A stretch of 15,265 nucleotides of DNA from Candidatus Bathyarchaeota archaeon (GCA_030641425.1 DAOWHM010000112.1:1-15265); one strand, 5' to 3'; numbered from the stretch's first letter, positions 1-6,812 are shown. The notes: generated from the sequence alone by a model not told the origin. Numbers and translations: made by a program.

Positions 1-146
1 AAGAGTTGAAGGAGTCGCCTAAGGAAGAGTTGAAGGAGTCGCCTAAGGAAGAGTTGAAGGAGTCGCCTAAGGAAGAGTTGAAGGAGTCGCCTAAGGAAGA
101 GTTGAAGGAGTCGCCTAAGGAAGAGTTGAAGGAGTCGCCTAAGAAG
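1..146 (+). repeat. 24-bp in-frame tandem repeat in the uS3 tail
   Basis: The 24-base unit GAGTTGAAGGAGTCGCCTAA plus GGAA starts at 3, 27, 51, 75, 99 and 123. The first five units look identical base for base; the sixth differs only in its last codon (AAG for GAA). Positions 1-2 (AA) fit the end of another unit, so the array probably continues past the left edge. Because 24 is a multiple of three, gain or loss of units keeps the frame. Identity at silent positions points to recent copying by slippage or recombination rather than selection on protein sequence alone. Confidence 0.95.
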
Positions 147-209
147 GAACCATCTGCTGAAGCCAAGAAGCCAACGCTAGATGAAGTTGAAAGCAAGGAG
201 GCAACTTAA
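1..209 (+). CDS. rps3: Ribosomal protein uS3, C-terminal tail (partial, 5' end outside window)
   Basis: Only the end of the gene is present; the frame is open to the left edge and stops with TAA at 207-209. The visible protein is a low-complexity charged tail: six consecutive copies of the octapeptide ELKESPKE (the last ends in K instead of E), then about 20 residues of Lys/Glu/Ala-rich sequence. No folded domain is in view. The assignment to uS3 rests on position: in archaea the gene directly before uL29 is uS3, and archaeal uS3 proteins often end in a charged extension. A TTG at position 6 is an ordinary repeat Leu codon, not a believable start. A strong SD for the next gene, AAGGAGG at 195-201, lies inside the last codons. 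Another upstream gene cannot be excluded, because the diagnostic KH domain lies outside the window. Confidence 0.72.
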   Translation, partial: ELKESPKEELKESPKEELKESPKEELKESPKEELKESPKEELKESPKKEPSAEAKKPTLDEVESKEAT

Positions 210-437
210 ATGCCAATTATCAGGATTAAAGACATCAGAGACATGTCCTCAGACAAACGTCGAGAAAAAGTGACAGAACTACGAACCGAACTTGTAAGAT
301 TAAGAACGATGACGAAGGCAGGTGGCAGCATCGAGAATACTGGACGTGTAAGAGAATTGCGAAAGACCATCAGTCGAATTCTCACAATAGAACACGAAGT
401 ACAACTCCTAGAAGCTAAGGAGGTAAAGGAAAGGTGA
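210..437 (+). CDS. rpl29: 50S ribosomal protein uL29
   Basis: This 75-residue protein of the large subunit binds 23S rRNA near the polypeptide exit tunnel. It has the two-helix hairpin pattern of uL29, with basic heptad-like helices at about residues 5-32 and 42-70. Between them is the archaeal signature GGSIENTGRVRELRKTISR (residues 38-56). The length is normal for archaea. The ATG start follows AAGGAGG (195-201) at 8 bases and sits immediately after the uS3 stop. The stop overlaps the start of rnp1 as GTGA, which implies translational coupling. No eIF1/SUI1 gene lies between uL29 and rnp1, although some archaea carry one there. Confidence 0.95.
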   Translation: MPIIRIKDIRDMSSDKRREKVTELRTELVRLRTMTKAGGSIENTGRVRELRKTISRILTIEHEVQLLEAKEVKER

Positions 438-715
438 AAGTCACTCCTTTGATAGTTCAAGACGAATTTATAGGACTTAAAGTGAGGGTTACAGACTCTA
501 CAAACAGAGATCTCATTGGAATCTCTGGAACAGTAATCAACGAGACTCGAAACACACTAACTGTACTGAATGGAAGCAAAAGGAGAATTGTAGTAAAAGA
601 CCACGCAACTTTCCATTTCACACTACCTGATACCACAATCGTAGAAGTTGAAGGCCATATCCTCCAAGGACGTCCAGAAGAACGTCTAAAGAAGCGGATC
701 AGGAGGCTTTGGTAA
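434..715 (+). CDS. rnp1: Ribonuclease P protein component 1 (archaeal Rpp29/Pop4)
   Basis: This 93-residue protein subunit of archaeal RNase P helps the catalytic RNA mature the 5' ends of tRNAs. The sequence is typical of the family: an Sm-like beta barrel with IGLKVRVTDSTN (residues 13-24), GISGTVINETRNTL (about 29-42), the VVKDHATFHF strand (about 53-62) and the conserved C-terminal GRPEERLKKRIRR (about 79-91). The GTG start overlaps the uL29 stop by four bases and is preceded by AAGGAGGT (417-424) at 9 bases. Its place between uL29 and uS17 is the usual archaeal one, so RNase P supply is tied to ribosome production. The stop lies three bases before the uS17 ATG. Confidence 0.93.
   Translation: MKVTPLIVQDEFIGLKVRVTDSTNRDLIGISGTVINETRNTLTVLNGSKRRIVVKDHATFHFTLPDTTIVEVEGHILQGRPEERLKKRIRRLW
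701..706 (+). promoter_or_regulatory. Ribosome binding site deciding the uS17 start
   Basis: AGGAGG lies inside the last codons of rnp1. It is 11 bases before ATG 718 but only 2 bases before TTG 709, the longest in-frame start. The spacing therefore favours ATG 718. Confidence 0.6.
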
Positions 716-717
716 AG

Positions 718-1035
718 ATGGCTCTCTCTTTGAGAAAGCCAAAGGGAACCTGCACGGACCCTGAATGCCCGTTCCACGGAAGGCTCTCCGTTAGAGGACG
801 TGTTTTAGATGGGCTAGTCACAAGTGCAAAGATGGACAAAACAGCGATAATTCGACGAGACCACCTTCAATATATGCCTAAGTTCAAACGTTATGAGAGA
901 AGACACAGTCACATCCCAGCTCATAATCCACCATGCATAAGCGCAAAGGAAGGTGACCGAGTTAACATCGCAGAGTGCCGTCCAATAAGCAAAACTGTCT
1001 CCTTCGTTATAGTTGGAAAGTTGGAGGAGAAATAG
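718..1035 (+). CDS. rps17: 30S ribosomal protein uS17
   Basis: This 105-residue protein binds 16S rRNA early in small subunit assembly. It shows the archaeal/eukaryotic pattern: an N-terminal C12-x4-C17-P-F-H20-G segment, then the OB-fold motifs LSVRGRVLDG (23-32), KMDKTAIIRR (38-47), the Arg-rich KRYERRHSHIPAHNPPC (57-73), GDRVNIAECRP (79-89) and SKTVSFVIV (91-99). The Cys/His cluster near the N-terminus could bind zinc, but that is inference. ATG 718 was chosen over TTG 709 because of its SD spacing and because the longer form would overlap rnp1. The gene ends immediately before the uL14 TTG. Confidence 0.95.
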   Translation: MALSLRKPKGTCTDPECPFHGRLSVRGRVLDGLVTSAKMDKTAIIRRDHLQYMPKFKRYERRHSHIPAHNPPCISAKEGDRVNIAECRPISKTVSFVIVGKLEEK

Positions 1036-1476
1036 TTGTCTTCTAAGGTTAGGCCTGGAGCATTGTTTGCTAGAGCAATGGGCGGGCAACGGCATAGGGT
1101 CACAAAAGGTGTTCAATGTGGCACAGTGTTGAGGTGCGCTGATAACACTGGGGCTCGAAACTTGAGGCTCATTCAAGTCATAGGGTATAAGGGACGGCTA
1201 AGAAGAGTACCGTGTGCAGGTGTAGGGGATCTGATCATGGCTTCAGTCCGAAAGGGAACACCCGATATGCGCAAGAAACTTTTCAGAGCAGTTGTTGTTC
1301 GACAACGAATGCCCTTCCGCCGTGCAGAAGGCATCTGGGTGCAGTTTGAAGACAACGCAGCAGTAATCATAACAGTTGAGGGAGAGATGAAAGGCTCAGA
1401 GATCAGAGGACCTGTGGCAAAGGAAGCTGCAGAACGATGGCCTCGCATCGCAAGCGCTGCTAGCATAATCGTCTAG
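1036..1476 (+). CDS. rpl14: 50S ribosomal protein uL14
   Basis: This 146-residue protein sits at the subunit interface and contacts 23S and 16S rRNA. The family signatures are clear: ADNTGARNL (35-43) in the first strands, the GDLIMASVRKGTPDMRKK loop (64-81) and FEDNAAVII (104-112). Some ten extra residues at the N-terminus compared with short bacterial forms are usual in archaea. The start is TTG, directly after the uS17 stop, with GGAGGA at 1023-1028 seven bases upstream; no other in-frame codon nearby gives a complete N-terminus. The stop TAG at 1474-1476 overlaps the SD used by uL24. Confidence 0.95.
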   Translation: MSSKVRPGALFARAMGGQRHRVTKGVQCGTVLRCADNTGARNLRLIQVIGYKGRLRRVPCAGVGDLIMASVRKGTPDMRKKLFRAVVVRQRMPFRRAEGIWVQFEDNAAVIITVEGEMKGSEIRGPVAKEAAERWPRIASAASIIV

Positions 1477-1480
1477 GTGA
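1475..1480 (+). promoter_or_regulatory. Ribosome binding site deciding the uL24 start
   Basis: AGGTGA matches the right half of the consensus AAGGAGGTGA and lies five bases before ATG 1486. The alternative GTG at 1477 lies inside this motif and has no SD of its own. Confidence 0.55.
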
Positions 1481-1485
1481 ACAGG

Positions 1486-2046
1486 ATGAAAATTACAAAA
1501 CCAAGAACCCAACGCAGAAATATGTTCCAAGCTCCTGCACACATCCGCCATAGATTCTTTTCAGCGCCATTAACTCCCGACTTGAAGAAGAAGCATTACA
1601 CTAATGCTATCCCCGTTAAAACCGGAGACACAGTTCGCGTAATGAGAGGCGACCGTAAAGGGCTTGAAGGTAAAATAACAAGCGTCAACCGGAAGAAACT
1701 CAGAATATATGTCGAAGGTGTTACACGGGAGAAAGTCGATGGAACAGCGATCCCTATTCCCATTCACCCCTCAAAAGTGATGGTTGTAACTTTGAATCTA
1801 GATGACAAATGGCGTCGAGAATCATTAAAGCGGAAAATTCCATCAGAAGAAATCACCCAACCTCCAACTCCCAAAACTGAGGAGTTGATCAACGACAAAA
1901 AGAAAGCAAAGAAAGTGAAGAAAACAAAGAAGAGAAAAACAAGAAAGAAAACAACGAAGCCAGCCCTTATTAAAGCTAAAACATCTGAAAAACCTAGGAA
2001 GCAAAGGCAGAAGAAGTCCAAGAAAACTGAGGCAGGTGGAGAATAA
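1486..2046 (+). CDS. rpl24: 50S ribosomal protein uL24 with long Lys-rich tail
   Basis: uL24 initiates large subunit assembly by binding the 5' region of 23S rRNA. Residues 1-118 are the normal archaeal protein: an N-terminal segment containing RRNMFQAPAHIRHRF (10-24), a KOW motif IPVKTGDTVRVMRGDRKG (42-59) and PIHPSKVMVVTLNLDD (92-107). Residues 120-186 form an extra low-complexity tail rich in lysine (for example KKKAKKVKKTKKRKTRKK at 138-155), so the protein is some 65 residues longer than a bare family member. The tail is likely disordered and RNA-binding; that is inference. The start is ATG 1486 by SD spacing; GTG 1477 would add three residues. The C-terminal codons contain the SD of eS4. 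Confidence 0.93.
   Translation: MKITKPRTQRRNMFQAPAHIRHRFFSAPLTPDLKKKHYTNAIPVKTGDTVRVMRGDRKGLEGKITSVNRKKLRIYVEGVTREKVDGTAIPIPIHPSKVMVVTLNLDDKWRRESLKRKIPSEEITQPPTPKTEELINDKKKAKKVKKTKKRKTRKKTTKPALIKAKTSEKPRKQRQKKSKKTEAGGE
2034..2041 (+). promoter_or_regulatory. Ribosome binding site deciding the eS4 start
   Basis: AGGTGGAG at the end of uL24 lies six bases before ATG 2048. The longest frame would begin at GTG 2036, inside this motif, which is implausible. The ATG gives the family-typical N-terminus MGRKGG. Confidence 0.65.
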
Positions 2047-2047
2047 C

Positions 2048-2803
2048 ATGGGAAGAAAAGGTGGAACCACACATCTCAAACGTAATCCAGCCCCAAAATT
2101 CTGGAATATCCACCGTAAAGAATTCGTTTGGACAGTAAGACCAAAATCAGGTCCCCATGCTTTGCAGCAAAGCCTTCCTTTAACCTTGATCGTAAAAGAG
2201 ATGCTGGGCTACGCAAAAACCAGACGAGAAGCTAAAACTATAATCTCACAGGGAAAAGTCCTAGTCGATGGAAAACCTCGAGAGGAAGCATACCCCGCGG
2301 GTTTGATGGACATTGTTGCGATCCCAGAAGCAAAAGCAACATACCGAATTCTAACGCACAAAAAAGGACTCATATTGCATCCAACAAAAGAGGACGAAGC
2401 CAACTTCAAACTCTGTAGAATTGAAAACAAAACAGTTGTCCCAAAAGGGCAGGTCCAACTCAATTTTCACGATGGCACAAATAAGTTGATCCATATTGCA
2501 GACCCCAAGAATCCTACAGAAGATGAATATCACACTCTCAACGTTATTAAATTGAGCATTCCTGACCGGGAAGTATTAGGTCAAATAAAAATGGCGAAAG
2601 ACACAATTTCATTGATCACAGGAGGAAAAAATAGAGGAACTTATGGAAAGATCGTGGACATCGAAGAAGTTGCAGGGAAAAAGCGTCGTTCACTACTAGC
2701 AACGATAGAAAACAAAGCTGGAAAACGTTTCCAAACGATTCTCAGCTTCATTTTTCCAGTAGGAGAAGGTGAAGAGTCGATCTCATTGCCAGAGGTGAAA
2801 TAA
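2048..2803 (+). CDS. rps4e: 30S ribosomal protein eS4
   Basis: This 251-residue protein is found in archaeal and eukaryotic small subunits and not in bacteria. It begins with the typical MGRKGGTTHLKR, followed by an S4-type RNA-binding domain at about 42-100 (LPLTLIVKEMLGYAKTRREA and QGKVLVDGKPREE). Next come the central eS4 domain and a C-terminal KOW-like segment with SLITGGKNRGTYGKIVDIEE near 190-209. The length is slightly above the usual 235-245. The start is ATG 2048, two bases after the uL24 stop-overlap region. The last codons contain GAGGTGA, the SD of uL5, and only the stop codon separates the two genes. Confidence 0.95.
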   Translation: MGRKGGTTHLKRNPAPKFWNIHRKEFVWTVRPKSGPHALQQSLPLTLIVKEMLGYAKTRREAKTIISQGKVLVDGKPREEAYPAGLMDIVAIPEAKATYRILTHKKGLILHPTKEDEANFKLCRIENKTVVPKGQVQLNFHDGTNKLIHIADPKNPTEDEYHTLNVIKLSIPDREVLGQIKMAKDTISLITGGKNRGTYGKIVDIEEVAGKKRRSLLATIENKAGKRFQTILSFIFPVGEGEESISLPEVK

Positions 2804-3346
2804 ATGTCAGAAGAAGAGGAAATCCGCAAGAAATGGCAGAAGATCCCGATGTCCAAACCAAGAATTCGAAAAGTAACAGTTAATATTTCAGTGGGGGAAT
2901 CAGGAGAACCCTTGGAACGGGCAGGGAAGGTTCTTCAAGAACTTACAGGTCAGAAGCCTGTTAAAAGGAAAGCAAAGCAGACGATAAGGGATTTTGGAAT
3001 AAGGGAGGGTGAACCAATAGCGTGTATCGTAACCCTCCGAAGGGAAAGGGCTGTGGAATTTCTTAAGAAAGCACTACAAGCTATCGACAACAAGCTATCA
3101 CGAAGCTGCTTCGATAAATATGGGAACTTCTCCTTCGGGATAAAAGAGCACATCGAACTCCCTGACACAAAGTATAGACCAGAGCTAGGAATCTTCGGGA
3201 TGGATGTTTCTATCACGTTGGGTCGCGCAGGTTATCGAGTCAAAGAACGACGATGGGCAAAATCAAAAATCAGCAAACACCACCTCATGACCACAGAAGA
3301 GGCAATTGTACTCGTTAAAGATACTATAGGAGCCGAAGTTGTGTGA
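2804..3346 (+). CDS. rpl5: 50S ribosomal protein uL5
   Basis: This 180-residue protein binds 5S rRNA with uL18 and contacts tRNA at the central protuberance. It has an archaeal N-terminal acidic/basic leader, then KVTVNISVGESGEPLERAGK (23-42), LTGQKPVKRKAKQTIRDFGI (47-66), the REGEPIACIVTLR strand and GIFGMDVSITLGRAGYRVKERR (about 129-150). ATG 2804 directly follows the eS4 stop and has GAGGTGA 6-7 bases upstream. The length is normal. It is followed by the short uS14 gene after an 11-base gap that carries its SD. Confidence 0.95.
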   Translation: MSEEEEIRKKWQKIPMSKPRIRKVTVNISVGESGEPLERAGKVLQELTGQKPVKRKAKQTIRDFGIREGEPIACIVTLRRERAVEFLKKALQAIDNKLSRSCFDKYGNFSFGIKEHIELPDTKYRPELGIFGMDVSITLGRAGYRVKERRWAKSKISKHHLMTTEEAIVLVKDTIGAEVV

Positions 3347-3357
3347 GGTGTAGATAA

Positions 3358-3522
3358 ATGGGAAAGCAGAGACCCAAGAAAGAACGGAAATTCGGCAAAG
3401 GAAGCAGACCATGCCGACGATGCGGCTCATTTGGTTCAGTAATCCGCCGCTACGATTTATATATATGTCGACAATGCTTTAGGGAGATAGCCAAAGATCT
3501 TGGCTTCAAAAAATATGAATAG
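3358..3522 (+). CDS. rps14: 30S ribosomal protein uS14, zinc-binding type
   Basis: This small protein of 54 residues, [20 protein letters not shown] onward, ends ...GFKKYE before TAG 3520-3522. It assembles into the head of the small subunit. A complete zinc ribbon is visible, C19-x2-C22 and C37-x2-C40, spaced as in archaeal and eukaryotic uS14. The motif [14 protein letters not shown] (30-43) is the core of the family. ATG 3358 is preceded by GAGGTG (3345-3350) at 7 bases. It lies in its standard place between uL5 and uS8, and its length matches archaeal relatives (about 50-56 residues), so it is an intact gene that is easily missed because it is short. Confidence 0.96.
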   Translation: MGKQRPKKERKFGKGSRPCRRCGSFGSVIRRYDLYICRQCFREIAKDLGFKKYE

Positions 3523-3536
3523 GAGGTTGAAAAGCG

Positions 3537-3923
3537 GTGACTGATACAATCGCCAACGGTATGACCACGTTGATGAATAACGAAATGCGGCTGAAGCGAG
3601 AATGTGTAATTAAACCTGCCTCTCGACTTCTGGGCAGGGTACTTAGAGTCATGCAACTCAACGGTTACATCGGCGAGTTCGAATACATCGACGATGGCAG
3701 AATAGGAAAATTCAAAGTCCAACTTCTCGGTAGAATAAATAAATGTGGCGTCATCAGACCCCGTTTCCCAGTACGAGCAGACGAGTTTAAGACATGGGAA
3801 ACTAACTTCCTTCCTTCACGAGACATGGGAATCCTAGTGGTTTCAACCTCGAAAGGAGTAACTTCTCACAAAGCGGCAAAAGAAGAAAGGATAGGAGGAC
3901 GTCTACTAGCCTTCGCGTACTAG
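3537..3923 (+). CDS. rps8: 30S ribosomal protein uS8
   Basis: This 128-residue protein binds the central domain of 16S rRNA and is a classical translational regulator of such operons in bacteria. The N-terminal domain has IANGMTTLMNNEMRLKREC (5-23) and the C-terminal domain the diagnostic LPSRDMGILVVSTSKGVTSH (92-111), then an IGGRLLAFAY end typical of archaea. The GTG start lies 10 bases after AGGAGG (3521-3526), and no better ATG fits. The 14-base gap to uS14 holds the SD. The stop overlaps the AGGAGA used by uL6. Confidence 0.95.
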   Translation: MTDTIANGMTTLMNNEMRLKRECVIKPASRLLGRVLRVMQLNGYIGEFEYIDDGRIGKFKVQLLGRINKCGVIRPRFPVRADEFKTWETNFLPSRDMGILVVSTSKGVTSHKAAKEERIGGRLLAFAY

Positions 3924-3934
3924 GAGAAACGAAG

Positions 3935-4483
3935 ATGCGCCTCTTGAAAGCTGAGAAAACCATTGAGATTCCCGAAGGTGTAGATGTCACCATAAATGGA
4001 AGAGTAGTCACGGTATCAGGGGAGAAAGGAACATTAACCAGAGATTTCTCTCACGCATCATTACTCATCCACAAAGAAAACCAGCTGATAAAAATCCAGT
4101 CAAACTGGCCACGTAAGAGAGAAGCAGCAACTGTGGGAACTGTAGGATCCCACATCAGAAACATGATAATTGGAGTAACAAAAGGATTTACGTACAAGTT
4201 GAAGATAGTTTTCTCCCACTTTCCAATAAACGTCAAAGTCGAAGGCCCGAATGTGGAAATAGCGAACTTCACCGGAGAACGCAGTCCACGCTCAGCCAAG
4301 ATAGTGGGCGATACCAAGATTTCCGTCCAGTCAGAAGACGTGATTGTCCAAGGAGTAAATCTGGAAAAGGTAAGCCAAACAGCAGCAAACATAGAGCAAG
4401 CAACTAAAGTAAAGAACAAAGATCCCCGAGTGTTTCTGGACGGATTGTATGTGTATGAACGCCTTGAGGGGATGGAAACATGA
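3935..4483 (+). CDS. rpl6: 50S ribosomal protein uL6
   Basis: This 182-residue protein lies near the factor-binding site of the large subunit. Two repeated alpha/beta domains can be followed: domain 1 with IPEGVDVTINGRVVTVSGEK (12-31) and the WPRKREAATVGTVGSHIRNM helix region (58-77), and domain 2 with INVKVEGPNVEIANFTGER (98-116) and the VNLEKVSQTAANIEQATKVK segment. It ends with VFLDGLYVYER, a strong archaeal signature. The length is normal. ATG 3935 has AGGAGA (3922-3927) 7 bases upstream. The stop overlaps the eL32 start as ATGA, suggesting coupled translation. Confidence 0.95.
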   Translation: MRLLKAEKTIEIPEGVDVTINGRVVTVSGEKGTLTRDFSHASLLIHKENQLIKIQSNWPRKREAATVGTVGSHIRNMIIGVTKGFTYKLKIVFSHFPINVKVEGPNVEIANFTGERSPRSAKIVGDTKISVQSEDVIVQGVNLEKVSQTAANIEQATKVKNKDPRVFLDGLYVYERLEGMET

Positions 4484-5007
4484 CTGCAGATACACCACGA
4501 AATCGTAAGGCCATCAACTTGCGAAAGAAGGTGAAGAAGAACAATCCTAACTTTAGACGCCATGAAAGCTGGCGTTACAAACGCCTAAAGACGAGTTGGA
4601 GAAAGCCTCGAGGTCTAGATAACAAAATGAAAGCTCAAGTAAAAGGCTGGCCCAAACAAGTTAAGATCGGGTATGGCGGTCCCCGAATAGCTAGAGGCCT
4701 TCACCCTTCAGGATATGAAGAAGTACTAGTTCACAACCCAGACGAAGCAGCGAGAGTCAATGCAGAAACTCAAGCGATACGAATCGCCCACACTGTAGGA
4801 ACAAGAAAGCGGATTTTAATAACTTCAATAGCTAGAGAAAAAGAAATTCACATCTTGAATCCACTTGTAAGAGAGGTTGAAGAAGAGAGAATCGAAGAAG
4901 AAATCTCCGAAGAACCACTCTTAGACGCTGAAGAGACCGAACCAGAAAAAGAGAAGACGCTGAAGAAGCCTAGACGCCAGAAGAAATCCAAGGGAAGTGA
5001 AAGTTAG
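4480..5007 (+). CDS. rpl32e: 50S ribosomal protein eL32 with acidic-then-basic tail
   Basis: This protein is specific to archaeal and eukaryotic large subunits. The core is complete: NNPNFRRHESWRYKRL (21-36), WRKPRGLDNKMKAQVKG (40-56), IGYGGPRIARGLHPSGYEEV (63-82) and an Ala-rich helix to about residue 130. Residues 133-175 are additional: a Glu-rich run (EVEEERIEEEISEEP) followed by a Lys/Arg-rich end (KKPRRQKKSKGSES). Family members without such a tail are around 130 residues, so this one is about 40 longer. The start overlaps the uL6 stop by four bases, with GAGGGGA around 4466-4472. eL19 begins immediately after the stop. Confidence 0.94.
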   Translation: MTADTPRNRKAINLRKKVKKNNPNFRRHESWRYKRLKTSWRKPRGLDNKMKAQVKGWPKQVKIGYGGPRIARGLHPSGYEEVLVHNPDEAARVNAETQAIRIAHTVGTRKRILITSIAREKEIHILNPLVREVEEERIEEEISEEPLLDAEETEPEKEKTLKKPRRQKKSKGSES

Positions 5008-5451
5008 GTGGATCTTAAGAGTCAACGTCGTCTTGCAGCAGAGATTCTTAAAGTGGGTGAAAACAGAGTTTGGATAGACCCCGAAAAGATTGATGAAGTC
5101 GAAACTGCCATCACAAGAGAAGAAATAAAGAAGCTTATCCACGAAAGGTCCATAAAGCGAAAGCCTGAGAAAGGAGTTAGTCGATCACGCGCTCGTGCCT
5201 ACCATTTACAGCGAAAGAAAGGATTGAGAAAGGGCCAAGGGAAAAGAAGCAAATCAAGAATATCGAGGAAAGAGACTTGGATGAAGAAGATTCGAGCCTT
5301 GCGAAGGAAACTTAGAGAGCTAAAACAAAAGCGGGTCATCACGGAAAGTACCTACCGTCAATTCTACCGAATGGCTTCAAGCGGAATCTTCGAATCAAAG
5401 GCTGAACTTGAACATCGAATAAAAGCAAAGGGTTTGTGGAGGACCCGCTAA
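5008..5451 (+). CDS. rpl19e: 50S ribosomal protein eL19
   Basis: This 147-residue protein is archaeal/eukaryotic only and forms an intersubunit bridge. It opens with the family N-terminus MDLKSQRRLAAEILKVGENR (1-20) and VWIDPEKIDEV (21-31). A basic linker follows, SRSRARAYHLQRKKGLRKGQ (58-77), then a long basic helix with WMKKIRALRRKLRELK (91-106) and TYRQFYRMASSGIFESKAEL (115-134). The start is GTG directly after the eL32 stop; the upstream AGGGAAGTGA is a modest SD. The final stop TAA shares its last A with the uL18 ATG (TAATG). Confidence 0.95.
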   Translation: MDLKSQRRLAAEILKVGENRVWIDPEKIDEVETAITREEIKKLIHERSIKRKPEKGVSRSRARAYHLQRKKGLRKGQGKRSKSRISRKETWMKKIRALRRKLRELKQKRVITESTYRQFYRMASSGIFESKAELEHRIKAKGLWRTR

Positions 5452-6146
5452 TGGCAAAGGGTCCGTCCTACAGAGTTCCTTTCAGGCGACGCCGAGTAGG
5501 AAAAACTGACTACAAAGCAAGAAAGGCACTTATAGTTTCAAAACTTCCACGCGTAGTGACGAGAATCTCACTGAGACACATGAGCGTCCAAATAATTGAA
5601 GCAACGTCAACAGGAGACAGAGTTATGGCATCAGCGAAATCACAAGAACTTAAAAAGTACGGCTGGAAAACTACATGTGGAAATCTACCTTCAGCATACT
5701 TAACAGGTCTCTTATGTGGCAAGAGAGCATCAGAAAGAAAGGTGAAAAACGCAATTCCAGATATAGGGCTCACCCAACCCACAAAAGGAGCTCGCATCTT
5801 CGCTTCTATAAAAGGCGTCGTAGACGCCGGTGTTAACGTCCCTCACAGCACAGAAAAACTTCCGAGCGAGGAAAGATTGAAGGGTCAACACATCGCTGAC
5901 TACGCTGAAATCCTGTCCTCAAATGTGGAAGTATATGAGAAAACATTCTCTGGTTACTTGAAAGCAAAGGTTCCACCGGAAAAAATCCCGAAGCATTTTG
6001 AGGCCTTGAAGAAGAAAATTTTAATGCCCTCCGAGAAGCAGGTAAAGCCTAGGAAGAAGAGGAAAACTGGAAAGTCTGTAGTTGGAAAGACTAAGGAAGG
6101 AACAAAGAAAAAGAGGAAGAGCAGAAGGAAGGTTGAAAGAAAGTGA
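5451..6146 (+). CDS. rpl18: 50S ribosomal protein uL18 with Lys/Arg-rich tail
   Basis: This protein binds 5S rRNA together with uL5. Its 231 residues show the archaeal/eukaryotic long form: MAKGPSYRVPFRRRRVGKTD (1-20), DYKARKALI (20-28), RISLRHMSVQII (38-49), the LPSAYLTGLLCGKRA segment (79-93), IFASIKGVVDAGVNVPHS (116-133) and the C-terminal archaeal extension to about 190. Residues 194-231 are an added basic tail with several KKRK runs. The start is ATG 5451, with GGAGGA (5438-5443) 7 bases before it; GTG 5436 would lie before that SD and add five residues inside eL19. The stop overlaps uS5 as GTGA. Confidence 0.94.
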   Translation: MAKGPSYRVPFRRRRVGKTDYKARKALIVSKLPRVVTRISLRHMSVQIIEATSTGDRVMASAKSQELKKYGWKTTCGNLPSAYLTGLLCGKRASERKVKNAIPDIGLTQPTKGARIFASIKGVVDAGVNVPHSTEKLPSEERLKGQHIADYAEILSSNVEVYEKTFSGYLKAKVPPEKIPKHFEALKKKILMPSEKQVKPRKKRKTGKSVVGKTKEGTKKKRKSRRKVERK

Positions 6147-6811
6147 GGAGAAGACGGTCAAGGCGTTCATCCCGCAGGCGCCCACGCAGACGAGAAGTCA
6201 GTGAAGCTTGGGTTCCAAAAACGACTCTGGGAAAGATGATCCAAGGAGGTCGAATCTCTTCAATGGAAGAAATCTTCATGGAAGGGTGGAAGATACGTGA
6301 ACCTGAGATAGTAAATCTCTTGCTTTCAGACATACGTGAGGAAGTAATCGATATTAATCTGGTGCAGAAACAGACTGACGCAGGCGAAAAATCAAGATTC
6401 AAAGCTGTGGTAGCAGTTGGTAACAATGATGGCTACATAGGACTAGGCAATGGAAAAGCGCGACAAGTACGTACAGCAATTGAGAAGGCAGCTTCAGACG
6501 CTCGGCTAAACTTAAGCTTCGTGCGCAGAGGCTGTGGAAGCTGGGAATGTGGCTGCAACAAGCCCCATTCAACACTATTCAAAACAATCGGTAAAAGCGG
6601 AGGCGTAGAAGTAATTCTAATTCCAGGTCCTCGAGGTCTTGGTTTGGTGGCCAGCGAAACAGCTAAAGTTATCCTAGGACTTGCAGGAATAAAAGACTGC
6701 TGGACTAGAAGCTTCGGCGCCACACGGACAATTCCTTCATTTGCTTACGCAATCTTCGACGCTTTAAAGAAAACGTGCAGCCTTGTCACCCCAGAAGACT
6801 GGATGAGATAA
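6143..6811 (+). CDS. rps5: 30S ribosomal protein uS5
   Basis: This 222-residue protein acts at the mRNA entry channel and in decoding fidelity. A strongly Arg-rich N-terminus (residues 2-18, about a dozen arginines) precedes the body. The double-stranded-RNA-binding-like domain spans about 65-135 with KSRFKAVVAVGNNDGYIGLG (83-102) and KARQVRTAIEKAASDA (105-120). The archaeal cysteine loop RRGCGSWECGCNKPHS (128-143) is intact. The C-terminal domain contains LIPGPRGLGLVASETAKVIL (159-178) and AGIKDCWTRSFGATRT (181-196). The GTG start overlaps the uL18 stop by four bases and follows AAGGTTGA. The length is usual for archaea. Confidence 0.95.
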   Translation: MRRRRSRRSSRRRPRRREVSEAWVPKTTLGKMIQGGRISSMEEIFMEGWKIREPEIVNLLLSDIREEVIDINLVQKQTDAGEKSRFKAVVAVGNNDGYIGLGNGKARQVRTAIEKAASDARLNLSFVRRGCGSWECGCNKPHSTLFKTIGKSGGVEVILIPGPRGLGLVASETAKVILGLAGIKDCWTRSFGATRTIPSFAYAIFDALKKTCSLVTPEDWMR

Positions 6812-6812
6812 C

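Noticed and set aside
1..146. CRISPR array
   Set aside because: The repeats are directly adjacent with no variable spacers and are in frame with a protein tail.
6..209. A separate small repeat protein starting at TTG 6
   Set aside because: The frame is open upstream to the window edge and TTG is simply the Leu codon of each repeat unit; position before uL29 points to the end of uS3.
814..1176. Antisense open frame opposite uS17 and uL14
   Set aside because: Overlaps two certain genes and gives a Cys/Ser-rich sequence without family features.
4051..4563. Long antisense open frame (170 codons) across uL6 and the start of eL32
   Set aside because: It lies fully opposite two well-recognised ribosomal genes, has no SD and its protein has no recognisable pattern; it is a shadow of the codon usage on the other strand.
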